DNA of 64,000 nt from an uncultured Lachnospiraceae bacterium (GTDB taxonomy: Bacteria; Bacillota; Clostridia; Lachnospirales; Lachnospiraceae): assembly GCA_902761585.1 (NCBI GenBank), contig CACWKX010000014.1, positions 45,141 through 109,140 of the forward strand, read 5' to 3'. Made by a program: the position numbers and the translations under genes. Positions within the stretch are counted from its first letter, which is position 1; every line of letters begins with the position of its first letter. The notes below the pieces were generated by a model. It ran no database searches. It worked only from the letters and a program-made list of their open reading frames with translations, and had not been told where the DNA came from. Positions 1 through 9,454 of this stretch are shown piece by piece.

Positions 1-1
1 C

Positions 2-1525
2 CGGAATCTTTCCGCCGACAGAAAGGTGATGATCAGGAAGGAAGAGGGGGAGGAGCGGATTTTCGAGCCGAGAGCCTACTATACAGAGCTGAGGACAGCA
101 AAGATGCTGCACGACCTTAACATCACCTACAAGGGGACGGAGGCAGACTCCAGGAAAAGGGCACTCACAGCGGCAAGGAAGACGAAGACAGAGCTGGATG
201 AAAGACAGCTGGAAGCGGTCATACGGGCGGATTCCTGCGGTGTCCTGATTCTGACTGGCGGGCCCGGAACCGGAAAGACGACGACGATCAACACGATGAT
301 TGCGATGTTTGAGGCGGAGGGACTGAAGATCGCTCTTGCCGCACCGACCGGAAGAGCGGCCAAGCGGATGACAGAAGCCACAGGACACGATGCCAGTACC
401 GTACACCGGCTGCTTGAAGTCTCCGGAGATCCGGAAAAGGGGACGGTCGCATTCGGAAAAAATGATGAGGAGCCGCTGGAGCAGGATGTTGTGATCATCG
501 ATGAAATGTCGATGGTGGACATCTATCTGATGGCAAGTCTGCTGAAGGCGATACCGGTCGGCACACATCTTGTTCTGGTGGGAGATGCCAGTCAGCTTCC
601 CTCTGTGGGACCTGGAAGTGTGCTGCGGGATATGATCCATTCGAAGATCCTGCCGACGGTGACGCTCACAACGGTTTTCAGGCAGGCGCAGGAGAGTGAC
701 ATCGTGATGAATGCCCACCGGATCAACAAGGGTGAACATCCGGTCATTGACAATAAGAGCCGGGATTTCTTCTTCCTGAGAAGGCAGCGGGCGGAGGACA
801 TCATCGGGCAGGCAATCCATCTTGTCCGCGACAGCCTTCCGAAATATGTGCAGGCGGACACGGCAGACATCCAGGTGATGACGCCGATGAAAAAGGGTCT
901 TGTCGGAACCATCCGGCTCAATGCGGTCATGCAGCAGGCACTCAATCCGCCCGGGCCGCGGAAGCGGGAGTGGACAAGGGGGGATGTTGTGTTCCGCGAG
1001 GGAGACCGTGTGATGCAGGTCCGAAACAACTACCAGAAGGAGTGGACCATCCGGGGGCGGTACGGAGCTGTCATTGACACCGGGGCCGGTATTTACAACG
1101 GTGACATGGGCGTTATCCGGGCAATCGACCCGCTGACGGCCCTGATGACTGTCGAATTTGATGAGCACAGGCGCGTCGACTATGAAAAATCGGAGCTCGA
1201 CCAGCTTGAGCTTTCTTATGCAGTCACCATTCACAAGGCACAGGGGAGCGAGTACCCGGCTGTCATCATCCCGATGCTGAGGGGACCGAGGATGCTGATG
1301 AACCGGAACCTGATCTATACAGCGATCACAAGGGCCAGAAAGTGTGTGGTTCTGATCGGAGACCCGGCTGTCCTGGACGACATGATTGATAATACGATGC
1401 AGGAAAAGCGTTATACAACGCTTGCTCTGAGGCTTCGGGAGTGTGAGGAACAGAAGCATCAGCAGGAGGAGGATGAGAATCCCTTTGCATGGATGGATGA
1501 GCCGGAGACTGATGACGGGCTGTAA
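2..1525 (+). CDS. recD2: RecD2-type ATP-dependent DNA helicase (5' partial)
   Basis: Superfamily 1B helicase, probably a 5'-3' DNA helicase acting in repair or replication. The frame is open through the left edge, so the N-terminus lies outside; only about the last 500 residues of a family usually over 700 are visible. Seen: Walker A GGPGTGKTTT, Walker B IIDEMSM, the VFRQ motif, a SH3-like region before the C-terminal motifs, and the helicase end motif TIHKAQGSEYP followed by IYTAITRARK. The visible beginning (YYTELRTAKML) resembles the stretch just ahead of the helicase core in RecD2 proteins, which supports RecD2 rather than RecBCD RecD. The next gene follows after 13 bases, so the two are probably co-transcribed. 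Confidence 0.9.
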   Translation, partial: RNLSADRKVMIRKEEGEERIFEPRAYYTELRTAKMLHDLNITYKGTEADSRKRALTAARKTKTELDERQLEAVIRADSCGVLILTGGPGTGKTTTINTMIAMFEAEGLKIALAAPTGRAAKRMTEATGHDASTVHRLLEVSGDPEKGTVAFGKNDEEPLEQDVVIIDEMSMVDIYLMASLLKAIPVGTHLVLVGDASQLPSVGPGSVLRDMIHSKILPTVTLTTVFRQAQESDIVMNAHRINKGEHPVIDNKSRDFFFLRRQRAEDIIGQAIHLVRDSLPKYVQADTADIQVMTPMKKGLVGTIRLNAVMQQALNPPGPRKREWTRGDVVFREGDRVMQVRNNYQKEWTIRGRYGAVIDTGAGIYNGDMGVIRAIDPLTALMTVEFDEHRRVDYEKSELDQLELSYAVTIHKAQGSEYPAVIIPMLRGPRMLMNRNLIYTAITRARKCVVLIGDPAVLDDMIDNTMQEKRYTTLALRLRECEEQKHQQEEDENPFAWMDEPETDDGL

Positions 1526-1538
1526 AGGAAGATAAGGG

Positions 1539-2327
1539 GTGGGAGAGGCTCCATCAGAGGACATTTTCCTCTGGAGAGTGCCGGATGAATGGATGAAAAG
1601 AGAGAAGCCGGTTTTCCATATCAGACAGTTCCTTGATTTTTTCTACCCGGGACGGTGTCCCGTCTGCGGGAGAATCCTGGCAAAGGAGGAGTCACTGGTC
1701 TGCAGGCGCTGCAGGGCGGAGCTGCCCTGGGTGAAGGAGCCTGTCTGCGTCCGGTGTGGAAAACCGATCGCCAGCCTGGAAAAGGCGCTCTGCGCGGACT
1801 GCGAGAGGACAGACCATGCATTCACGGAAGGGCGTGCTGCCCTGTTATATGAGAAGGGTGTACGGCTGTCTGTCAACCGGATGAAATTCTACAATCATCG
1901 GGAGTATCTGCCCTTCTACGCTGCTTGCATGTATGCGGCGCACAGAGGACATCTTCAGAAGTGGAATGCCGCCTGCATCATTCCGGTTCCCATGCATCCG
2001 AAGAAGCGGGCGGAGCGTGGATTCGACCAGGCGGTTCTTCTGGCAAGAGCGCTGTCAGGACTCTGCAGAATCCCGGTTCTGGAGAACGTGCTGATCCGGA
2101 CGCGCTACACAAAAGCCTCCCGGAAACTCGGACGGGAACACAGGCTTGCAAATCTCAGAGGGGCATTCACTGTCAGGCAGCGTGAATCGCTGCCGCAGTC
2201 CGTTCTCCTGGTGGACGATATCTACACGACGGGGATGACGATGGATCATGCGTCTGCCGCGCTGAGAAAAGCCGGTGTCACACAGATTTATTTTCTGACG
2301 CTCTGTACAGGAAGAGGGGTGGAGTGA
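1539..2327 (+). CDS. comF: ComF family phosphoribosyltransferase-like protein
   Basis: ComF-like protein, known in the family for a role in DNA uptake and transformation; the exact reaction is not established. The N-terminal third carries zinc-ribbon cysteine pairs (CPVCG, CRRC, CVRCG, CADC). The C-terminal half is a type I phosphoribosyltransferase fold with the PRPP-binding motif VLLVDDIYTTGMT. Length (262 residues) is normal. GTG at 1539 has AAGGAAG about 8 bases upstream; an in-frame ATG at 1593 (MKREKPVF) is a possible shorter start and would begin closer to where homologues usually do. Pairing with a recD2-like gene upstream suggests a small DNA-handling operon. Confidence 0.85.
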   Translation: MGEAPSEDIFLWRVPDEWMKREKPVFHIRQFLDFFYPGRCPVCGRILAKEESLVCRRCRAELPWVKEPVCVRCGKPIASLEKALCADCERTDHAFTEGRAALLYEKGVRLSVNRMKFYNHREYLPFYAACMYAAHRGHLQKWNAACIIPVPMHPKKRAERGFDQAVLLARALSGLCRIPVLENVLIRTRYTKASRKLGREHRLANLRGAFTVRQRESLPQSVLLVDDIYTTGMTMDHASAALRKAGVTQIYFLTLCTGRGVE

Positions 2328-2343
2328 CCAGACAGATCAATAA

Positions 2344-2388
2344 TTCTTAAGAAAGTCGGTGGTATTCCTTCCATTTTCTTCGTATAAT
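2344..2388 (+). promoter_or_regulatory. Putative promoter of cdaA, with palindrome
   Basis: A perfect -10 hexamer TATAAT lies at 2383-2388, 60 bases before the cdaA start. No convincing -35 is visible at 16-18 bases. A perfect 10-base palindrome TTCTTAAGAA (2344-2353) sits just upstream and could bind a regulator. Inferred from position and sequence only. Confidence 0.4.
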
Positions 2389-2448
2389 GTATGGTACAAC
2401 AGTTTCTGAACAAAATGAACTTTGGTACTGCCGGAAAAGAGGAGCAGA

Positions 2449-3318
2449 ATGAAGGCTGCGCTTCAATGGATATCTGCACATTTTTACTGGATGCGTCTGC
2501 CGTCGATCACGATTACGCCGATCGACATCATTCAGATTTTGATTCTTGCCTGGATTATCTATAAGATTCTTGCATGGATCAAGACATCCCATGCCTGGTC
2601 GCTGATGAAGGGGCTTGTCGTGATCGGGGTTTTTGTTGCCCTGATCTACATTTTTCAGATGACGACGCTGATCTATATCATCAATCAGGGGCTGGGACTT
2701 GTGATTATGGCGGCGATGGTCATCTTTCAGCCGGAGTTGAGAAAAGCACTGGAGTCACTTGGAAGAAGGCAGATTGTGACCCGCCTGTTCATGCCGAACC
2801 GGCAGTTTGAACAGCTTTTTTCCGACAGGACGATGAATGAGATTATTCGTGGCTGCGAGGAGATGGCGCGTGCAAAGACAGGGGCTTTGATTGTCATCGA
2901 ACAGAATGATAATCTGTCTGAGTATGAGCGGACAGGGATTGAGGTCGATGCGCTGGTCACATCCCAGCTTCTGATCAATATCTTCGAGAAGAATACGCCG
3001 CTGCATGATGGCGCTGTGATTGTCAGGGGAGATCGGGTGACAGCGGCAACCTGTTATCTTCCACTGTCTGACAATATGAGACTCAGCAAGGAGCTTGGAA
3101 CCCGCCACAGAGCGGGCGTCGGCATATCGGAGGTAACGGACTCCCTGACGATCATCGTATCGGAGGAGACGGGTCGGATTTCTCTTGCCTACCGGGGCAG
3201 CCTGGAGAGGGGGGTCACGGAGGAACGTTTCCGCGACCGAATGATTCAATTCCAGAATAAGTCTGAGCTGAAGCGCAGGCCAATATTCAGGAAGGAGAAG
3301 TCAAAGAATGGGACATAA
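2449..3318 (+). CDS. cdaA: Diadenylate cyclase CdaA (c-di-AMP synthase)
   Basis: Membrane-bound enzyme that condenses two ATP into c-di-AMP, a second messenger controlling potassium and osmolyte transport and wall homeostasis in Firmicutes. Three hydrophobic segments occupy roughly residues 20-95, followed by the DAC domain with the DGA motif (LHDGAVIV) and the RHR motif (GTRHRAG), both needed for catalysis. The ATG at 2449 (MKAALQW) is chosen because AGGAG at 2440-2444 precedes it at normal spacing; an upstream in-frame TTG at 2422 lacks a site. cdaR overlaps its 3' end by 11 bases, the arrangement usual in Bacillus and Clostridia. Confidence 0.95.
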   Translation: MKAALQWISAHFYWMRLPSITITPIDIIQILILAWIIYKILAWIKTSHAWSLMKGLVVIGVFVALIYIFQMTTLIYIINQGLGLVIMAAMVIFQPELRKALESLGRRQIVTRLFMPNRQFEQLFSDRTMNEIIRGCEEMARAKTGALIVIEQNDNLSEYERTGIEVDALVTSQLLINIFEKNTPLHDGAVIVRGDRVTAATCYLPLSDNMRLSKELGTRHRAGVGISEVTDSLTIIVSEETGRISLAYRGSLERGVTEERFRDRMIQFQNKSELKRRPIFRKEKSKNGT

Positions 3319-4633
3319 AATCGGGGAGGCGCTGTTCCGGAACATCGGGCTGAAAATCGCAGCCCTGGTCATTGCATTCTTTGTATGGGTCGGTGTGACA
3401 AATACGAACAACCCGGTCAAAACCCAGCTGTTTACAAATGTACCGATCACGATTGTCAATCAGGATGCTGTTGCAGATATCGGGAAAGTCGTCGAGCAGC
3501 AGGGAAACGGCACGGTAACGCTGAGGGTCACGGACCGCAGATCTGTCCTCAGCCAGCTGGCCAGGAACGGTTCTGATTTCTATGTGGAAGCGGATATGAA
3601 AAACCTCAACAGCATGAACACCGTCCCACTGACGGTTACCTGCAGCAATCCACAGGTGACCTGGGATAAGATCGAGGTGCTGCCGTCCTCTCTGTCTGTC
3701 AAGCTGGAGGATAAGGTCGAACAGACCTATGTTGCCTCAATCTCGACCAACGGGACGCCGGCGACCGGCTGGGAGGTTGGTTCATCATCGGTGACGACAG
3801 GCAAGAACATCGTGTTGGCGGGTCCGTCATCGTTGATGAGGAGGATCAATCAAGTCGTCGCACCGGTCGATGTGGCGGGGCTTTCCTCTGACTATACGCT
3901 CTCCAGTGTCCTGAAGGTTTATGACAAAAACGGAGACGAGCTGACCGATGCACAGATGAAGTCCCTTGAGTTTAAGGATGCGACCGGGACAGTCATCAAG
4001 GATCATACCGTGAAGGTGATGGTTGATCTGTGGAAAATCAGAACCGATGTGCCGATCCGGATCCGTACGACCGGGACACCTGCCTGGGGATACCGTGTTT
4101 CTTCCATCAAGATGATCCCGGAGACCATATCTGTTGCAGGGACAGATGAGGCACTTGCGGAACTTGGCGATGAGCTGACGGTGAAGGATGTCATCAATGT
4201 CTCGGGGGCAAAGGAGAATGTGAAGCAGGAGATCAATCTTGAGGACACGCTGGATCAGATGTCCGGTCTCAAGCTGATTTCGGATGCGGATCCGTCGGTC
4301 GAGGTGGAGGTTTCCATTGAGAAGAACGGGGACGTGACGCTGGATATTCCGCTCAGCGATATTGTTGTACAGAACCGGCCGGAGGGGATGGAGCTGGTCT
4401 TCACCCCGGCTGATAAAATTTCGGTCAGTGTTCATGCAACGGAGGATGACGAGAAACCTCTTACAGCGAAAGACATATCCTTGTCGATCAATTTGAGTCA
4501 ATGCGCGGACCCCGGAAGCTATGAGATCCCGGTCCACGTGACAGTGCCGGATGGGTATGAGCTTGCAGGTGATGTTTCGCTGACAGTTGTCTCTGCGAAA
4601 CAGGAGGCGGCGACGGAGGCAGATCAGGGATAA
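3308..4633 (+). CDS. cdaR: YbbR-domain protein, CdaA regulatory protein CdaR
   Basis: Extracytoplasmic regulator that binds and modulates CdaA in other Firmicutes. One N-terminal membrane segment (about residues 12-30, LKIAALVIAFFVWVGV) anchors a long outside region made of several YbbR repeats, recognisable by recurring 'NVPITI', 'VDVAGLS' and 'VPIRIRTTGTPAWGY' type beta-strand segments. Start ATG 3308 has AAGGAG upstream and overlaps the end of cdaA, indicating translational coupling. glmM, which follows cdaR in many Firmicutes, is absent here; an HPr gene follows 3 bases later. Confidence 0.92.
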   Translation: MGHKIGEALFRNIGLKIAALVIAFFVWVGVTNTNNPVKTQLFTNVPITIVNQDAVADIGKVVEQQGNGTVTLRVTDRRSVLSQLARNGSDFYVEADMKNLNSMNTVPLTVTCSNPQVTWDKIEVLPSSLSVKLEDKVEQTYVASISTNGTPATGWEVGSSSVTTGKNIVLAGPSSLMRRINQVVAPVDVAGLSSDYTLSSVLKVYDKNGDELTDAQMKSLEFKDATGTVIKDHTVKVMVDLWKIRTDVPIRIRTTGTPAWGYRVSSIKMIPETISVAGTDEALAELGDELTVKDVINVSGAKENVKQEINLEDTLDQMSGLKLISDADPSVEVEVSIEKNGDVTLDIPLSDIVVQNRPEGMELVFTPADKISVSVHATEDDEKPLTAKDISLSINLSQCADPGSYEIPVHVTVPDGYELAGDVSLTVVSAKQEAATEADQG

Positions 4634-4636
4634 GAG

Positions 4637-4915
4637 ATGGAAAGCAGAGAGATTGTACTGAAGAATGAGAAGGGGCTTCATCTGCGCCCTGCCGGGAAGG
4701 TCTGCGATCTTGCGCTGAGATTTCAGAGCAGGACGGAGATGAAGGTCGGAACCGGTGTATACAATCTTAAGAGCATGCTCAGTGTGTTGAGTGCACAGGT
4801 TACGGATGGGACGAAGATGGAGATTGTCTGCAGCGGAACGGATGAGCGGGAAGCACTCACCTCAATCTGCGCGCTGCTTGAACATCTGGATGAGAACGGA
4901 TCAGAAGTTGTTTGA
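4637..4915 (+). CDS. ptsH: HPr family phosphocarrier protein
   Basis: Small PTS phosphocarrier that accepts phosphate from Enzyme I. The phosphorylatable histidine is exactly at position 15 (GLHLRPAG) and the regulatory serine at position 46 (NLKSML), both at canonical positions, so it looks functional as a phosphocarrier and as a target of HPr kinase. Length 92 residues is typical. It starts 3 bases after cdaR, so it is in the c-di-AMP operon, not beside Enzyme I, which lies on the other strand at 38.5-40.1 kb. It could be a catabolite-repression HPr (Crh-like) in role, but Crh normally lacks His15, which is present here. Confidence 0.93.
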   Translation: MESREIVLKNEKGLHLRPAGKVCDLALRFQSRTEMKVGTGVYNLKSMLSVLSAQVTDGTKMEIVCSGTDEREALTSICALLEHLDENGSEVV

Positions 4916-4934
4916 AAACAGGGAGAGAAATGTG

Positions 4935-6080
4935 ATGAGTGAGAATCATGAAGTCAGGTGGAAGAGGCTGTTTTTCGGGATGCTTGCTGTCCTGCTGCTG
5001 GCAATCCTTGCATCATCCTCTGCACAGGCAGGATTTGTCAGACAGGATGGAAAGCGGTATTATTACAGGACATCGGGTCGGAAGGTGAAGGGCTGGCTGA
5101 AGAAAGGGAAGAGAACCTATTACCTGGATCCGGACCAGGATGGTGCTGTGACAGTCGGTTACCTGAAGCTAGGGAAGAAAGGCTATTATTTCCGGAAAAA
5201 CGGAACCCTCGTGAAAGGCGCATTTGCGACGGACCCGCTTGGCAATACCTATTGTGCGACAAAGAGCGGTGTACTGTACCGGGGGCTTCGGAAAATCGGG
5301 AAGCGGTATTACTATTTTGACAGAAGCAGTCACGCGATGCAGACTGGCTGGGTGAAGACTTCCAAGGGAACCTACTATATGAAGGGAGCCGGAAGATTGC
5401 GCGGAACGGCTGTCATCGGATGGCTCCGCAAGGACGGATTGAGGTACTATTTCAACAATGCCGGCCGCATGGTGACGGGACTTGTACGGATCGGCGGAAG
5501 ACAGTACTATTTTGATCCGCAGACCGGTGCGATGGCGACCGGAACGGTTACGTTGCAGGGAAAGACCTACAACTTCGGAACGAATGGAGTCAAGGTGAAG
5601 GAACCGGTGACAGGGCCATGGAGCGTGAAGGTCAATCAGTCAACCTGCACCGTTACGGTTTACCGCGGCAGCACGCCGGTGAAGGCATTTGCCTGCTCGG
5701 TCGGCCTGTATGGAGCAACACCGGACGGGACCTTCCGGATCATGGATCATCTGCGCTGGCATGAGCTGATGGGTCCGTCCTGGGGACAGTGGTGCTCTCA
5801 TATCACCTGGAATATCCTGTTCCATTCGATTCCGTACTCAGCGCCGTATGATAAGTATTCAATGGCCATCAGCGGATATAACAAACTTGGACAGGCGGCG
5901 TCCCATGGCTGTGTGCGGCTGGCAGCCATCAATGCCAAGTATATCTATGACAACGTCCCAGTCGGGTCCAAGGTGGTGATCTTCCACGGCTCTGCGAAGG
6001 ATGACCCGCTCGGGAAGCCGATGACTCCCCATGTCGGGAGCTGGAATCACACGTACGACCCGACCGACCCGACCATCTGA
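4935..6080 (+). CDS. Secreted L,D-transpeptidase with wall-binding repeats
   Basis: Likely forms 3-3 peptidoglycan crosslinks or anchors molecules to the wall. A signal peptide covers about residues 1-33 (hydrophobic run ending SSAQAG). Residues about 35-220 hold aromatic-glycine repeats of the choline/glucan-binding type (motifs such as RYYYFD, GTYYMK, RQYYFDPQTGAM). The C-terminal YkuD domain carries the catalytic SHGCVRL motif with its cysteine. The ATG at 4935 follows GGGAGAG at 4921-4927; GTG at 4932 is an alternative. It lies 19 bases after the HPr gene and just before the polysaccharide locus; two strong hairpins follow its end. Confidence 0.93.
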   Translation: MSENHEVRWKRLFFGMLAVLLLAILASSSAQAGFVRQDGKRYYYRTSGRKVKGWLKKGKRTYYLDPDQDGAVTVGYLKLGKKGYYFRKNGTLVKGAFATDPLGNTYCATKSGVLYRGLRKIGKRYYYFDRSSHAMQTGWVKTSKGTYYMKGAGRLRGTAVIGWLRKDGLRYYFNNAGRMVTGLVRIGGRQYYFDPQTGAMATGTVTLQGKTYNFGTNGVKVKEPVTGPWSVKVNQSTCTVTVYRGSTPVKAFACSVGLYGATPDGTFRIMDHLRWHELMGPSWGQWCSHITWNILFHSIPYSAPYDKYSMAISGYNKLGQAASHGCVRLAAINAKYIYDNVPVGSKVVIFHGSAKDDPLGKPMTPHVGSWNHTYDPTDPTI

Positions 6081-6153
6081 GATGTGTGAATCTGGTCGGG
6101 CGAATGTCTGCCGGGCACGCTTTCCGAACAGAACGGAGGCGTGTCCGGCAGAC
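6068..6153 (+). repeat. Two consecutive inverted repeats at the end of the L,D-transpeptidase gene
   Basis: First dyad: CCCGACCA (6068-6075) pairs with TGGTCGGG (6093-6100) and spans the stop codon. Second dyad: GTCTGCCGG (6106-6114) pairs with CCGGCAGAC (6145-6153), extended inward by CACGC/GCGTG. Neither is followed by a T-run on either strand, so they are not standard intrinsic terminators; they may slow transcription or protect mRNA ends. Interpretation is inference. Confidence 0.6.
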
Positions 6154-6291
6154 TGCGTGCCGGGGTACCTCATCTGGTGCGCCGGCTGAAGGAAGACCTT
6201 CGATACAGGCTGCGGGATAAGCCGAACAGATGCTATTTTCATGGTGCCGGAAGACGGATGAATACTCCGGGAAGAACGGATGGACTGAATA

Positions 6292-8351
6292 TGAGAAGAG
6301 AAAGATACAAGCGGCTGATTATGTTTCTGGCGTCCTTGCTCGTGATCGGACTTCAGACAGCGAATTTCGCGTGGATCTGGTACAAGTACTACAATGTGCG
6401 CGGCGTGATGCGGTTCTTCTACTGGAGAAGAGGCAACTGGGCACTGATCGCCCTCTATTTTCTGACAGTCATCCTGGTAAGCAAACTGTTTGGCGCGCTG
6501 AAAGTTGGGTATATGAGGGTGCTGGATGTCATCATTGCCCAGATTTTCTCAGTATTGCTAACGAATGTTCTGGCTTACCTTCAGCTGGCGCTGATCGGCA
6601 GATGGAGATTCCTTTCCCATTCAGGTCCGATGGTGAAACTGACCTTTGTCAACCTTCTGGTCGTCATTCTCTGGGTGGTGTTTATGAGGTGGATTTACAA
6701 CACCATCTATCCGCCAAAGTCGGTGATCCTGGTCTATGATGTGCACAACCCTGAAAAGCTTCTGAAGAACATTGCGTCCAGGCGCGACAAGTACGTCATC
6801 GCGGAAGCTGTGATGATTGACAAGGGGCTGGATTTCGTCAAAGAGCGGATCCCGCAGTATGAAACCTGCATCCTCGGGGATATTCCTTCGCATGAGCGAA
6901 ATGTGCTGGTGAAATATTGTTTTGAACGAAACATCCGCTGTTACTGCAGCCCCAAAATCTCCGACATCATGCTGATGTCAGCGGAAAAAATCCACATGTT
7001 TGACACGCCGCTTCTGTTGATGCGGAACCGGGGACTGACAGTCGAGGAAGCTTTTGTGAAGCGGTTTCTGGACATTGTGGTCAGCATCCTGCTGACGGTC
7101 ATTCTTTCCCCAATCCTTCTTTTGATTGCAATTCTTGTCAAGTGTTACGATGGGGGGCCTGTGTTCTACAGACAGGATCGCCTGACAAAAGACGGGAAGG
7201 TTTTTCAGATCATCAAGTTCAGATCGATGAGTGTCGATTCAGAAAAAGGCGGAGCGAGACTTGCCGCCAAGGGGGATCGACGTGTGACACCGGTCGGAAG
7301 GGTGATCCGGAAGATACATTTTGATGAGCTTCCCCAGTTGTTCAACATCATCAGGGGCGATATGTCGATCGTAGGACCGAGACCGGAGCGCCCGGAAATC
7401 GCCGCTCAGTATGAGAAGGAGATCCCGGAATTTTCATATCGTCTGAAGATGAAGGCTGGGCTGACAGGGTATGCGCAGGTTTATGGCAAGTACAATACAA
7501 AGCCCTACGATAAACTGAAGCTGGATCTGACTTACATCGAGAACTATTCCCTCTGGCTGGATTTTCAGCTGGTTGCCGCGACCGTAAAGGTTATATTTCA
7601 GAAAGAGAATACAGAGGGTGTTGACCAGTCACAGAAGACAGCATTGTCCGACCAGGACAGTCAGAGCCGCAGGCAGCTGGAAATAGATGTTCAGCATACT
7701 GTGGATGAACTGAAGTGGCAGCAGGAGATCGATCAAGTGCGCCAGGGAGACCAGGGAGAAAGCTGGGAGACAGCGGCCGCACTCCCAAAGGGGGTGCGGG
7801 CAGTAGATGTGATGGCCGGACATGAGCCGGGACTTCTGGTTTCTGTTATCATTCCGTGCTATAATGCCGCAGATACCCTTCCGTCAGCAATTGACAGTGC
7901 ACTCAGACAGGATCTCCACTTCGAGTCCTCCCAGCAGATCGGGAGAGGCTCCGTACAGCGTCTGGAAGTGCTGGTCCTGGATGATGGATCAACAGATGAC
8001 ATTCAAAGTGTGCAGGAGCGGTACAAGGATGATGCGGTAGTTCATTTTTATCGGAATGAGAAGCGTCTTGGTGTGGCAAAGACACGCAACCGCGGGGCAC
8101 TGCTGGCACGCGGCCAGTATATTGCCTACCTGGATGCCGATGATATATGGGCGGGGGACAAGCTGAAAAAGCAGTTTGCCCGGATCTATCAGACTGGCTG
8201 CGTTCTTTGCTGCACCGGGAGGGAGCTGATGACTCCGGACGGAAGTCTGACCGGTCACGTCATCGGTGTGAAGGAGCTTCTGACGGAAAAGGATCTGCTC
8301 AGGCAGAATCCGATCAACTGCTCCTCCACGAAGACTACATTACATGGATGA
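6292..8351 (+). CDS. Phosphoglycosyl transferase fused to a truncated GT2 domain
   Basis: Initiates glycan assembly by moving a sugar-1-phosphate onto undecaprenyl phosphate. Several N-terminal membrane segments (first ~110 residues) precede a nucleotide-sugar/Rossmann-like part, then the bacterial sugar transferase domain at about residues 253-440 (KRFLDIVVS, PVFYRQDRL, IIKFRSM, DELPQLFNI, VGPRPERP). After a glutamine-rich linker a GT2 domain starts near residue 516 (VSVIIPCYNAADTL, LDDGSTDD, AYLDADD) and is cut short after NPINCSS by a frame change near 8320. The rest of that domain continues in another frame to 8632. ATG 6292 is chosen because the membrane segment starts soon after it. Two-enzyme fusions of this type suggest consecutive sugar additions. 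The PGT part appears intact; the GT2 part is probably inactive. Confidence 0.8.
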
Positions 8352-8632
8352 GCATCATCCGGCGATACAAGACGGCCTGCGGAGTCAGTGAACCACTCCT
8401 GTACTATCGGATTTCTGAGAGCGGAAAGAGTGGAAGAAAGCTGAAGAGTGCACGCATGACCTGGCGCTCCTATCGATGCATGGGCATGTCGGTATTCCAG
8501 AGCTGTCTTTGTTTTATCAGCTATGCCTTTCACGGCGCGATGAAGTACAGAACATTCTATTCAGAAAGATCAAAGCATGCTGAAATATCTGATAACAGAA
8601 CGAAAACTGATCGTGACACTGGCAAAGAATGA
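8318..8632 (+). pseudogene. Out-of-frame C-terminal remnant of the GT2 domain
   Basis: In the +1 frame relative to the upstream gene, translation gives LHEDYITWM, then CGVSEPLLYYRIS and a Lys/Arg-rich end, which is the normal C-terminal part of GT2 enzymes with the conserved ED...W catalytic region. In related GT2 proteins about 20 residues separate the NPINCSS and HEDYITW segments; here they touch and the frame changes, so a deletion not divisible by three best explains it. It has no start codon or ribosome-binding site of its own and overlaps the next gene by 56 bases. Confidence 0.7.
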
Positions 8633-9374
8633 CTTTCGAAAGAAGTTTGCCGGCTCCTATATGGGAATTCTCTGGGCTTTGGTTCAGCCTGTTGTCACCG
8701 TCCTGATGTACTGGTTTGTCTTCCAGGTCGGGCTCAGGCAGACACAGAGCTACGGCGGGGTCCCCTTTATTCTGTGGATGCTGGCAGGGCTGGTTCCGTG
8801 GTTCTATTTCAACGATGCGCTGACCGGCGGTACCAGCTCGCTGGTTGAATACAGCTATCTTGTCAAGAAGGTTGTGTTCCGGATTGAGATCCTCCCGATT
8901 GTAAAGGCATGCTCGGCGCTTTATGTACATGTGTTCTTTGTGGTGCTGACGTATGTGCTGTACTGTCTCTACGGAAAATTCCCGGGTTGGTACAGCTTCC
9001 AGCTGCTTTACTATTCAGTCTGCATGTTCATCCTGGTTCTGAGCCTGTCCTATGGGACAGCTGCCATTTCTGTTCTGTTTCGCGATAATGTCCAGATTGT
9101 GGCGATTGCCCTTCAGGTCGGGGTGTGGTTTACACCCATTATGTGGAACTTTGCAGACATTGCGCCGCATCTGCCGAAGGTGGTCTGCTGGATTTTCAAG
9201 CTGAATCCCATGTACTATATCTGTTACGGGTACCGGGACAGCCTGATCGGTCATGTTCCGTTCTGGCACCATCCGCTGCTGACAGCATGGTTCTGGATGT
9301 TCACGATTCTTGCTTATCTGTGGGGAACAAAGACGTTCAGACGATCCAGGGGTCATTTTGCGGACGTTCTGTGA
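8577..9374 (+). CDS. ABC-2 type polysaccharide exporter permease (Wzm/TagG-like)
   Basis: Membrane subunit that moves lipid-linked glycan across the cytoplasmic membrane. About six hydrophobic segments and the family N-terminus (LAKNDFRKKFAGSYMGILWALVQP) identify a Wzm/TagG permease; 265 residues is the usual size. It is followed 80 bases later by its ATP-binding partner. The ribosome-binding site is weak (AGAAAGA), and it starts inside the broken GT2 remnant, suggesting it was coupled to that gene before the disruption. Substrate is unknown; the neighbouring glycosyltransferases suggest a rhamnose-containing or related polymer. Confidence 0.92.
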   Translation: MLKYLITERKLIVTLAKNDFRKKFAGSYMGILWALVQPVVTVLMYWFVFQVGLRQTQSYGGVPFILWMLAGLVPWFYFNDALTGGTSSLVEYSYLVKKVVFRIEILPIVKACSALYVHVFFVVLTYVLYCLYGKFPGWYSFQLLYYSVCMFILVLSLSYGTAAISVLFRDNVQIVAIALQVGVWFTPIMWNFADIAPHLPKVVCWIFKLNPMYYICYGYRDSLIGHVPFWHHPLLTAWFWMFTILAYLWGTKTFRRSRGHFADVL

Positions 9375-9454
9375 CGTCCGGCGAGAAGGAGAGTTGTATC
9401 TTGCATCGATTCGGGAAGAAACAAAAAGCGGCGGAAGGGCTTCAGGAGAAGAAT

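Noticed and set aside
8311..8340. Programmed ribosomal frameshift joining the two halves of the GT2 domain
   Set aside because: No slippery heptamer or downstream pseudoknot is apparent, and conserved residues between the halves are missing, so shifting would not restore a full domain.
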